Part shown: positions 34,201-43,241 of the stretch, one piece after another
How positions within the stretch are numbered: position 1 is the first letter of the stretch
How the letters are laid out: the number at the start of each line of letters is the position of its first letter
Origin: Glebionis coronaria
Lineage: Eukaryota > Streptophyta > Magnoliopsida > Asterales > Asteraceae
Length of the DNA: 64,000 bases
Assembly (NCBI GenBank): GCA_025667525.1
Contig: CM046876.1
Location: forward strand, 26,747,224-26,811,223
Direction: 5' to 3'
Notes under the pieces: generated by a model
Told to the model about the DNA's origin: nothing
Databases searched by the model: none
What the model saw: only the letters and a program-made list of their open reading frames with translations
Position numbers and translations under genes: made by a program

Positions 34201-34270
34201 AGTAAGCTACCATATTATGTTGGCTCTTGAACTCCAATGTCAGAATGTTTGAGTTGAACTTTGGTGCCAT
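31241..34270 (-). pseudogene. Extra 3' ORF of the Copia element (env-position ORF), broken by one stop
   Basis: One reading frame of about 1,010 codons is split only by a TAA at 32,456-32,458 into 604- and 403-codon parts. The first part has a helical N-terminal domain (residues about 1-240, including MVAYLDADNDLFP, an IRQFWNN motif and LIHVLLQCLSPK), then a Pro/Gln-rich stretch, Ala-Asp-Lys/Thr repeats and a coiled-coil-like piece (LQKQNVSLVQIVNNQGRELQ). The second part starts acidic and Ser-rich (SESEEESDDEKEG) and then is charged and helical, with no membrane segment. It occupies the position of the env-like ORF of SIRE-type elements, but I see no signal peptide or transmembrane span, so an envelope role is not supported. 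I recall similar proteins recurring in Asteraceae genomes, often misnamed as host genes. Confidence 0.7.
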
Positions 34271-35520
34271 GTTGAAAGCTGTTTAGGTTATGTGATATGG
34301 GAAAAATCTAGGAGAAAGATGTTAGACAAGAAAATATGAATACCCAGAATGAAAAGTTAGCCAAATTTATAGGAGAGATGCATGATTATGATTGGTAAAA
34401 AATGAGGCAGTTATATTCAAAGAGTAATGATGAAAATATTGAATCAAATATAACTTATCTCATGCATTAATTAAAAGTAACAACTGCCCAAAAATTACGG
34501 CCAAAGATTAGTCAAAAACAACAACTGGGTAGGGCCCACTAGGTGTCAACGTTCAAAAATAACTCATCAACGCCCAACGGCTATATTTTCTTGTCAGCGT
34601 TTGCCTAAAGCCTTGTCAGCGTCACGATTGGTCTTAACAGCGTTTGGAGAAAAACTTGTCAGCGTCTAAAAATAAAAATATTTAAAAAGAAAAAGACCTT
34701 AACAAAGTAATTTATCCTAAGGGAAATATCTTGCAAGTTGATAATAATTACTGGGCGGCAAGCACTGTCAACTTATGCACACTTGCTTAAGCAAGATAGA
34801 CACAAATGTCCTCAAGTGTCCCTTGCTAACCAACATACTTACCAACAAAGTTATTTCATAAAATCCTTTGTAACTCCCAGGTAAACCCATAACAAAAATA
34901 TTCCCAAGTCTCCCAACAGACCACAACCAATTCTAGGCCAAAAATGTCTTGGAAGCATGCATAGCTTGTCAACTTTGCATGCTATAGTGCCTCATGGTTT
35001 AGTAAAACTAACCCATACTCACCTGTGGACACAATCTAGAATTGTGATAAGAGTATTATAAGAATACCCAAGAGTCCTAAAGGTTCCTTAAACCTCCCCT
35101 TAAACTATGATACATGAGTTTCTCAAAATATATATGAACATTAAAAATTTATGTCAAGATAGGAATATAAATATTCCAACCATCATCCATAAACAAAAAC
35201 ATGTCCAAATAGCTCTTCAAAGATCCATAAGCAACTCTGTATCCAATGGCATAAAGCTAACACCACCTACACATTTAGATTGAAAACCACAAAACTAACA
35301 TTGTTGCTGACAGCGCCCCGACAACACTTATCAGCGTTGAAGGAACTCTTGTCAGCGTTAGACAATAATATCTCTAACAACGGCAAAATAACACGTGTCA
35401 GCGTTGAATTTACCTTTGTCAGTGTTAGAAAAATAAAGTGGAAAAATCTAAATCATCACAAAGACCAATAACAATGCATTATCCTGTACATACTTTTATA
35501 AAAAGGTTCCAAAACACATA
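34271..35520 (-). repeat. Non-coding spacer of the Copia element with GTCAGCG clusters
   Basis: No open frame is supported between RNase H and the extra ORF. Two clusters of the CTTGTCAGCGTT motif occur, six near 34,548-34,670 and five near 35,305-35,430. The rest is AT-rich sequence without other structure that I can see. The leader of the extra ORF must lie here. Confidence 0.65.
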
Positions 35521-36456
35521 TTAAGTGAGATTAACCATTCCAATATTTGTTACCAAATATTGAAATCTTCCAGTATCAAAAGGTTTAGTTAATAAATCAG
35601 CCACATTATCTTCTGTGTCTACCCTATCTGGTTGTATTAAACCTTCCTCAAAGCAATCTCTTATAAAATGATGCCTAATTTCTATGTGTTTGGTTTTAGA
35701 ATGATGTACAGGATTTTTAATAATGCATAAAGTACTGTTATTGTCTACAAAAATCTTGGTATGCATGAAATTATACCCATAATCCAACAGCTGGTTCTGA
35801 ATCCATAAGACTTGTCCACAACAAGCAGCTGCAGCCACATATTCTGCTTCAGTTGTAGAGTTTGCCACCACTGTTTGTTTCTTGCATTGCCAAGATATCA
35901 ATCTACTCCCAAGAAATTGACATCCACCAGTTGTGGATTTTCTATCAAACTTGTCACCACCATAGTCACTGTCCAAATATGCAATAAGCTCCAATGGAGA
36001 ATCTTTTGGGTACCATAAGCCAAGATCTGGATAACATCTTAGGTACCTAAAGATTCTTTTCACAGCAAAAAGGTGACATTCTTTGGGATTCACTTGATGG
36101 CGTGCACAAGCACACACATCAAACATGATGTCAGGTCTTGAGGCTGTAAGATACATCAATGAGCCAATCATTGATCTATAGTGCCTAACATCCACATCTT
36201 TTCCAGCTCCAATTTTTCCCCAAGGGTGTTCCCTATCCATAGGAGTGGAAGCACTCTTTTCATGTGGAGAAAAACCAAATTTCTTCAAGATTTCAGCTAC
36301 ATATTTGTCTTGGGAGATGAAGATACCATCTTTGCTGAACTTGTAATCCTAGAAAGAAGTTCATCTCACCCATTGCACTCATCTTGAATTTATCTGTCAT
36401 AAGCTTGGAAAAGTCTTCACTCATCTTTGGATTTGTAGATCCAAAAATGATATCAT
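35521..36456 (-). pseudogene. Copia RT C-terminus and RNase H
   Basis: After the Asp-Asp of the RT active site, cut off by the solo LTR, the minus strand continues with IIFGSTNPKMSEDF and then SMIGSLMYLTASRPDIMF. RNase H motifs follow: the Asp in AYLDSDYGG, the Glu in STTEAEYVA and FVDNNSTLCI with its Asp, ending with NVADLLTKPFDTGRF. A 2-base loss near 36,345 shifts frame between the RT part and the RNase H frame (35,521-36,288). The family is clear, but the enzyme cannot be made as it stands. Confidence 0.88.
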
Positions 36457-36461
36457 CAACA

Positions 36462-36902
36462 TGTTGGGTCAAAAATATAAAGTATTATGAGTTGATGTGT
36501 CAAAACTAAAAGACAAGGACTAATTCTGACAAGAGAAGATTCTACAAGCCGGTGGACAAACTTGTAGAAGATATATTTGCAAGAAAATAGAAGATTTAGT
36601 CAATATCTTGTTTCCTTTGTAAAGTCTGTATTTTCTAGTATATAAAGAAAATAACAGACGTAGGTTTTAATATAACAATCATTCACAATGTAACCTACAA
36701 GCAATTCGTGTGTCTAGGCGTGGGATTCAATGTATACACGTCTAGGTGTTATTTGTGTTTAATAATACAAGTAACGTTTGGGAAAATTCATCTTGTCCAC
36801 AACACCTTGTTCATGATTATTGTTCAAATTCCGCTATGTTAAATCATATGAATGATAATCATGCCTAGCAGCTTAAAGATCTGAATCTATTAGGTTTTAT
36901 CA
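36462..36902 (+). mobile_element. Solo LTR inserted in the Copia RT active site
   Basis: A 441-bp insert begins TGTTGGGTC and ends TTTTATCA, flanked by a perfect 5-bp duplication CAACA (36,457-36,461 and 36,903-36,907). It carries TATATAAAG at about 36,639-36,646 in plus orientation, so it is opposite to the host element. It holds no coding sequence or internal region, so it is most simply a solo LTR left by recombination. It separates the Tyr-Val from the Asp-Asp of the RT catalytic motif. Confidence 0.85.
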
Positions 36903-39435
36903 CAACATAGACCTGAACAAGTAAGACATCCTTACCTTTCTTCTTTGTAAACAATGTATGATCTATGGTGCCCCTTTTAAAACCATTTTCCACCAAGTAG
37001 GTGGACAATGTACCATACCATGCTCTTGGGGCCTGATGAAGTCCATACATAGCTTTCTTCACTCTATAAACCTTGTCTGGATTCTCAGGATCTTCAAAAC
37101 CAGGAGGTTGCATGACATATACCTCCTCAACAATTGTTCCATAGAGGAAAGCACTCTTCACATCCATTTGATAAACAGTGAAGTTCATACAAGAGGCATA
37201 AGCTAGGAAGATTCTTATAGCTTCAATTCTTGCAACAGGAGCAAAGACCTATTCATAATCTATCCCTTCCTCTTGTGTATATCCCTGAGCTACCAAACGT
37301 GCCTTGTTTCTGACCACAATACCCCTTTCATCTTTCTTGTTCCTTAGAACCCATCTTGTCCTAATTGGTCTCACATATCTAGGACAATCAACCAGCTCCC
37401 AAACATCCTGTATAGCAAATTGGTGAAGCTCATCCTGCATTGCTTCCACCCAACTAGGTTCTTTGAGAGCATCAAAAATCTTCTTGGGTTCCTGTTGTGA
37501 CAGAAAACAGGCAAACAAACATGCTTGTACAAGAGGGGTATCAACCTTCTTGTGGATATTAGCAATGAAGCTATCATGAGTCTGGTGAGATCTTCTAGTT
37601 TGAACAGGAGTCATGATATTCCCAATGAATTGAGAGGGAGGATGATTCTTCAAAGTAGATCTAGGAATTACATTTTCAAGAATTTTGTTGTCTTCAATAT
37701 CATCCTCCATGTTGCTAATATCTTCTTCAGACTCTCTTCCATTTTGAACCTCTTCATTTATTCTTGAAGGTTCACCTTGTTCAAAATTGGAAGATACGAA
37801 ATGCTCATGAGTGTTGTCAATGTTGGAATTTTGCTTGTCAGCGCTGGAATTACTTTTGTCAGCGCCAGAATCATTGTTGTCAACGTTTGAGCCATCAGCG
37901 TCTGAATTGGTCTTGTCAGCGCTAGAATTGTGCTTGTCAGCGCCTGAATGACCATGCATGTTATCAACTGGTGGTATTGAAGAACCACATTTATCCTTTC
38001 CAGCAGCAGCAGCAGCAGCATAATACTCATCTGTCCATATAGGAAATGTAACATATTCTTGTGTGGGAGATGACTCAACTGCTTGTGGTCCATCCTTCTT
38101 AGCAACCTGTGTACCTGAAACATTACCAATTCTCTTTTCCAAAACACTTGAAGTTACCTTCACAATGTCTGGATTAGTAACAGGCATATAATTTAAAGCT
38201 CTAGATAAAGGTTCCAAGTCAAACAACCAATTTGGACCACTTTCAGGATCACTAGGTTTACTCTCTAAAAACCTAACATGTACTTTTTCAAGTATACGTT
38301 TTTCCTTTTTAATGTAAACCCTATATCCTTTGCTCTGCACGGAATAACCCATGAAATAGCCTTCATCACCTTTTGCATCAAATTTACCTAGGTCATCACT
38401 AGTTTCTAAAACAACTACATGGCAACCAAAAGGCTTGAGAAAGCCAATATTTGGCTTCCTTCCCCAAAGTAACTCATAAGGTGTCTTATTGTGTATTTTG
38501 TTGACCAATGCCCTATTTTGAACATAACAAGCTGTGTTAACAGCCTCAGCCCAAAAGGCTATAGGAAAGTGGGCATCAGCCAACATGGTTCTGGCTGCTT
38601 CAATTAGGGTTCTATTTTTTCTTTCAGCAACCCCATTTTGCTGTGGGGTTCTAGCTATGCTAAACTGCCTAGTAATCCCTTTCTTGGCACAAAAATCCTC
38701 TAGTAACTGATTTCTAAACTCACCCCCATTGTCACTTCTAAGAATTTTGACCTCATTACCACTCTTCTTTTCAATATGGGTAATGAAATCAATCAAAATT
38801 TGGGCAGTTTCACTTTTCTTGGCTAAAAAGAAAGTCCATGTAAACCTGGAAAAATCATCAGTGATGACAAAACAATATGATTTACCCTTCAAACTTTCTA
38901 TATTAGTTGGACCAAAGAGGTCCATATGCAATAAGTGAAGTGGTTTAGAACTAGAGTGCACCTGTTTAGATTTGAATGAGACCTTGTGCTGCTTGCCCTT
39001 AAGACATGCAACACAAGAGTGGTCATTGTGGAAAGCCTTTTCAGGCAAACCATCAACTAAACCAAGTCTCACAAGTCTATTGATATTTTTAAAGTTTATG
39101 TGCCCTAATCTCCTGTGCCAAAGATTACTTTCATCTACTGAAGCTTTAGCATAAAAACATGACATTTTATTATTCATCTTAATTCCATTAAGATTCACAT
39201 TATATATGTCTTTATGCCTTGGTGTTCTAAGTTCTATGTATTTCTCCTCAGGGAGCTTGTAATCTTTGCTTAACACCAAGCATTCAGTATCAGTAAAAAG
39301 AACTTTATTCTTGTTATCACACACCTGTGATACACTAAAAAGATTATAGTCGAGTTCTTTTACCAGAAATACGTTTTCAAAACGTAAGTTGTTGGTGAGA
39401 AGAGTTCCTTTGCCTGTGATAGTTCCATATCCGCC
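36903..39435 (-). pseudogene. Copia integrase and RT N-terminal part
   Basis: From 39,435 downward the frame encodes the pre-integrase zinc finger (His in HRRLGHINFKN, Cys in CVACLKGKQHK). The integrase core follows, with Asp in HLLHMDLFGPT, Asp in RSDNGGEFRNQ and Glu in NGVAERKNRTL. Next come a linker rich in Ala-Asp-Lys repeats (about 37,800-37,960) and the RT start (WVEAMQDELHQFAIQDVWEL). A TAG at 37,249-37,251 stops the frame shortly after KARLVAQGYTQEEG. RT continues at 37,188-36,908 with [10 protein letters not shown] and the [15 protein letters not shown] motif, up to the Tyr-Val of the active site. The frame here equals the gag frame. Confidence 0.9.
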
Positions 39436-39590
39436 CCAAAGAGAACCTTATCACCATCTTCAATGGGAGTGAAGTTACTCAAGTAATCTTCTTTCCCAGT
39501 CATGTGCCTAGAGCATCCACTGTCCCAATATCCATAGTCATTAACCTGTTTTTGAATGCCCTGCACATAAGAAAACAAATTAGTTTTCTT
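39436..39590 (-). pseudogene. Copia protease segment, out of frame with gag and integrase
   Basis: The frame encodes YGYWDSGCSRHMTG, with the Asp-Ser-Gly of a retropepsin, and a Copia-type pre-integrase start. Gag and integrase share one frame, while this piece of about 155 bases lies in another. The shifts occur near 39,590 (next to an A/G run) and near 39,436-39,439 (a C run in plus sense). They may be two compensating indels, a programmed shift plus a mutation, or sequencing errors in homopolymers. Confidence 0.8.
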
Positions 39591-42492
39591 TGGGAACCCA
39601 AGCCTTGGAAGACTTGGATTCATCTGGTTGTTCAACAAGAACAGACTTGGTTCTCATAACAACCCCATTTTCATCCCTTTTTGGATGAAATGCCCAGTTA
39701 ACCCCAATTGGTCTTGACATGACCTTTGAAATATAATGAAACATGTTGCATGTCATAGAAAGACCAGTAGAATTAGGGTTTTGGTCTTGTTTTGGTCTCC
39801 ATGTTAAGCTAGTAGAAGCTTTAGACCCATTTCCCTGTGGTTGCAAATACCTAGGTTTGGCAGTGTGTCTGTCAGCGCTGAAATTGTTCTTGTCAGCGCC
39901 CCGATTGCTTTTATCAGCGTTGAACCTAGGGTTTGCTACAGGAACCCATTGCCTATTGGACCAAGTGTTTGTCTTTTGGAAAGGTCTTAGGCCATGTGTG
40001 TTAGACCCTCTAGAAAAGAATGGGGCTGGTCTAACAACTTGTGAACTTTTGTTCACAAAGGTTTTGTGTCTGACAGTATTTGACCTATGTTGACTTTTGT
40101 CAGCGCTGAAATGGTTCTTGTCAGCGTTGATATTTGAAGCGTTGACACATTTGTATGCCAAATGTGAAAAGCTACCACAAGTGTAACAGGCTTTTCTAGA
40201 CACAGTCTTAGGTCTAGAAGCAAAGAATCCTGTTCCATGGTTACTAACTTGGCTTTTTGGTGACCTAGTATTTCTATACATCTCTGCATACTTAACACTA
40301 GGTTTTCTAACAGTGTGTGAGCCAAGGTCAACAACTTTGCCAGTGGTTGGGTGTGTGATTTTAATAGGTGTAGCATCATGGCTCGTGATTGGTGTGGGCT
40401 CATTTGGACTTTCACACAACAAACCTCCCTTAACAAACAAAGTGTGGTTAGCTTTCTTCCACTCATCTAGGTCAGTCAGTTTTTGTTTATACTCTTCAAC
40501 TGGGGAAGTCACTCTAGGTGGAGGAATGAATTCCTTCTCTTGGAGTTCTGGCAAGCCAGTCCAAGATAAGTCCTTTGATTGGACACCATAGAAATCCCCA
40601 GCTGGTGGTGGAACACCAGTATAATCTTTCATCCCAATCCCACTCATGTCCTTAGAGTCTCTTTGTTTACTAACACACTCTCCTAGGGTTTGTGTGGCCT
40701 TATCAAATCTCTGGATTTTAAGACTCACGTTGTCTTTATTTTTGTTAGCCTCATCTAACTTAGCTATCAAATCAAGATTAACCCTGTTTGTGATATCTTG
40801 AATATCTTTACTTTGATGTAACTCATGTTTTAAGATATTTATTTTATCCTTTAAATCAAACTCCATTTTTTTATACTCAGCTACTGTCCTTTCTATTTGG
40901 GTGAGAGCAATTTGATAATTAGATACTTTGCATCTTTCAGAACTTGCCTCATCTAATAATTTTACTATCTCCTTATTTAGTTTTTTAGTATTTAAACGAC
41001 AACCCTTAGAACAGAAAGCATCATCATATACCTCATTATCTGATGAAGAGGAGGAGTGTGCCATGAGAGCATATTCAACATGCTCTTCTTTAACTTCAGT
41101 AACCAATGCTTTGTCCTCTTCCTCATCCTTAGCCAAAAAGTTCCAGCTCCAGTCCCATCCTCCAATACCATCAATTTGTTGAACAGCTACCATGGCCTTG
41201 GAATCTTGGTTCTTAACCATTTGGCTTGAAGGCTTACCAGCATTAGATCTTCTTGGAGATCTACATTCCCTCATAAAGTGCCCCATACGATGACAATTGT
41301 AGCACTCAACTTTGGATTTGTCAAATCCAGCAACATCCTTAGCATCAAAGGTCATCTTCTTCTTGAACCTTCTATTAAACCTGTTTGCTCTTAAACTTAC
41401 AAGAGCCATAGTCCACTTGATGTCCATCTCTTCCAATTGCTCATCACTTATTTGCTCAAGATCCTCATATGTAATCCTTGAATCACTGGGCAAAGAAGCA
41501 ATGAATGCACACACAGTATCTAGATCTAAACCAGCAGGTTTAATTCCATCAGCGCCAAAACTGTAAGTGTCAGCGCTTGAGTGTGAGGCGTTGACAGGAT
41601 GTAATCCAGCGCTGACAGGATGTGTTCCAACGCTGATAGGATGTGATCCAGCGTTGACACATGCAGATCCAGTGACTGGATGTCCATAGGAGTTCATGGA
41701 ATCAAATTGACCTTCACTTTGTGAGAAGAAGGCCATGTTGCTACTGGAAGGTTTATTATCACTCTCCAAAAGCCATTCATTCTCCAACAGTCTTAGTTTG
41801 TTGAAGATGTCATCAAACCTAGAGGTTTTGTGGGTGTTATTGACAAGAATGGATCTTTCCTCAATCTTCCATACCTCACCAAGGCTTTTGAGAAAATTAG
41901 CATTCAAGTCAGGGTCATCAATCTGTGTTCCCATGAAGGAAAGTTGACTTGTAATGTCAAGCAGTCTACTTCTCACACTGCTGAGATTCTCATTGGGTTG
42001 AGCCTTAAAGACAGCATACTCATGCATGAGTTGCTTCTTCTTTTCTTCTTTAGTGACAGCATTGCCACCATGTGCTACTTCAAGAGCTTCCCAAAGCTCT
42101 TTTGCAGACTCAAAGCGTTTGTACTTGTGCTGATTCTCATGACCCAAGGCGTGTTTCATGATGTTCAAAATTTTCATGTCCACCCTTTTCTTGGCTATAT
42201 CTTCAGCAGATACAGCTCTTCCATCTTCAGGCCTTTCCTTCTTATCAGCTTCAGGACAATTAGGAACAGCTACCCTTGCGGCAATAGCATTATCAATCTT
42301 TTGAGCTTTGTTGAATGTGTTCCCATATTCAACAATCTCCCAGAGAGTGTAGTCATGGATGGCTACATATTGCTCAAAATTCGACTTCCAAAGCTCGAAG
42401 TTCCTGGCATCAAACATGGGAATTTTGATACTAGGGTTTGTGGTGTTGCTTTGTAGCAAAACAGGAGCAGGAGGTTGTTCTGAGCCAGACAT
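39580..42492 (-). CDS. Copia gag, 970 residues
   Basis: The ATG at 42,492 lies about 115 bases after the 5' LTR. The N-terminus (IKIPMFDARNFELWKSNFEQ) is the usual Copia gag start. A UBN2-type gag domain follows at about residues 90-240 (SAKELWEALEVAHGGNA). Two CCHC knuckles are seen: CYNCHRMGHFMREC near residue 400, and CYTCGSFSHLAYKC near residue 790. Between them are coiled-coil-like stretches (LNKEIVKLLDEASSER). Ala-Asp-Lys repeats lie at about 790-815 and 865-890, and a His-Pro-Val-x-Ala repeat at about 280-310. It is long for a Copia gag, which fits the SIRE-like group. The frame ends in a stop immediately before the protease. It forms the capsid and binds the RNA. Confidence 0.88.
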   Translation of the reverse strand: MSGSEQPPAPVLLQSNTTNPSIKIPMFDARNFELWKSNFEQYVAIHDYTLWEIVEYGNTFNKAQKIDNAIAARVAVPNCPEADKKERPEDGRAVSAEDIAKKRVDMKILNIMKHALGHENQHKYKRFESAKELWEALEVAHGGNAVTKEEKKKQLMHEYAVFKAQPNENLSSVRSRLLDITSQLSFMGTQIDDPDLNANFLKSLGEVWKIEERSILVNNTHKTSRFDDIFNKLRLLENEWLLESDNKPSSSNMAFFSQSEGQFDSMNSYGHPVTGSACVNAGSHPISVGTHPVSAGLHPVNASHSSADTYSFGADGIKPAGLDLDTVCAFIASLPSDSRITYEDLEQISDEQLEEMDIKWTMALVSLRANRFNRRFKKKMTFDAKDVAGFDKSKVECYNCHRMGHFMRECRSPRRSNAGKPSSQMVKNQDSKAMVAVQQIDGIGGWDWSWNFLAKDEEEDKALVTEVKEEHVEYALMAHSSSSSDNEVYDDAFCSKGCRLNTKKLNKEIVKLLDEASSERCKVSNYQIALTQIERTVAEYKKMEFDLKDKINILKHELHQSKDIQDITNRVNLDLIAKLDEANKNKDNVSLKIQRFDKATQTLGECVSKQRDSKDMSGIGMKDYTGVPPPAGDFYGVQSKDLSWTGLPELQEKEFIPPPRVTSPVEEYKQKLTDLDEWKKANHTLFVKGGLLCESPNEPTPITSHDATPIKITHPTTGKVVDLGSHTVRKPSVKYAEMYRNTRSPKSQVSNHGTGFFASRPKTVSRKACYTCGSFSHLAYKCVNASNINADKNHFSADKSQHRSNTVRHKTFVNKSSQVVRPAPFFSRGSNTHGLRPFQKTNTWSNRQWVPVANPRFNADKSNRGADKNNFSADRHTAKPRYLQPQGNGSKASTSLTWRPKQDQNPNSTGLSMTCNMFHYISKVMSRPIGVNWAFHPKRDENGVVMRTKSVLVEQPDESKSSKAWVPKEN

Positions 42493-42589
42493 GATGTTTT
42501 TAGGTTTTTGAGAAATTTAGGGTTTCGTTGTTTTAGGGTTTTTGGTGTTTTAGGGTTCTTGCGTTACTTAAAGATCAAAAGTTTCTCAA

Positions 42590-42605
42590 CCTGGCTCTGA
42601 TACCA
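42590..42605 (-). promoter_or_regulatory. Primer binding site of the Copia element
   Basis: On the minus strand it reads TGGTATCAGAGCCAGG, complementary to the 3' end of initiator-Met tRNA, two bases after the 5' LTR. Confidence 0.9.
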
Positions 42606-42607
42606 CT

Positions 42608-43152
42608 TGTTGATCCCAAACTTAGATCGATTAAGCTTTGTGTATACGAGATTAGATCAAGTAATACACGTAGAGAAACCTTTGCTTATGAATAAAGTAA
42701 CTAAGTGTTATGCGGAATTAACACTTAATCTAGAACACAAAGATGTTAAACAAACTTTCACTTGTATTAGAATAATCGAACTTGATTACAATGAAAGAGG
42801 TTTAACAGTCGAATACTTATGAAAACTTATTATAACTGATGATAAACATTAACCTAAAAGATCTTCTTTTATAGATTAAGAAGTCTTGTACAAGAAGCTA
42901 CGAATCAACTATTCTAGGTAAAGATAATAATGGAAAATACAATGTCGAGTTTATCTTTACCATATACAAATAAAGAAACAAATAAACAAAAGATTCGTAT
43001 AAGATAACTTCCATCAGTGCTTGTCTTCCAGGCTATCAGCGTTGACTTTCCTCACTGTCAACGCTTGGCTGTCAGCGTCCAATGTCATCTTATCAGCGCT
43101 TGAACTCTTCTTATCAGCGTCTAGTGAACTGACCCATAATTTATTCCCAACA
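42608..43152 (-). repeat. 5' LTR of the Copia element
   Basis: 545 bp, with TATAAAAG at 42,866-42,873 on the minus strand. It differs from the other LTR at six sites that I can see. Confidence 0.92.
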
Positions 43153-43157
43153 ATTCC

Positions 43158-43241
43158 GACATTTACGACATAAAATACACGTTTTAGCTTGGTTATTATT
43201 ATAATTAAGTGGTAAAAGGATAAGTGTTTTCACACTTATCA
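43158..43241 (-). mobile_element. Athila-like LTR, second part
   Basis: This is the 5' end (minus sense) of the LTR interrupted by Copia. On the minus strand a polypurine tract (AAGTGTAGGGGATT, 43,242-43,255) precedes TGATAAGTGTG at 43,241. Confidence 0.65.

Larger units (their letters stand above)
30625..43152 (-). mobile_element. Ty1/Copia retrotransposon with extra 3' ORF, 12,528 bp
   Basis: Two 545-bp LTRs (30,625-31,169; 42,608-43,152) differ at six positions by eye (about 1.1%), start TGTTG and end CAACA. A perfect 5-bp duplication ATTCC flanks the element (30,620-30,624 and 43,153-43,157). The minus-strand order is 5' LTR, primer site, gag, protease, integrase, RT, RNase H, a long non-coding part, an extra ORF, polypurine tract, 3' LTR. 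The order PR-INT-RT-RH identifies Copia; the large size and extra 3' ORF recall the SIRE/Maximus lineage. It is disabled by stops, frameshifts and a solo LTR in RT. Confidence 0.93.

Noticed and set aside
37525..37767. Plus-strand frames over the Copia integrase and gag (for example 41,830-42,456)
   Set aside because: They are antisense shadows of well-supported minus-strand coding regions.
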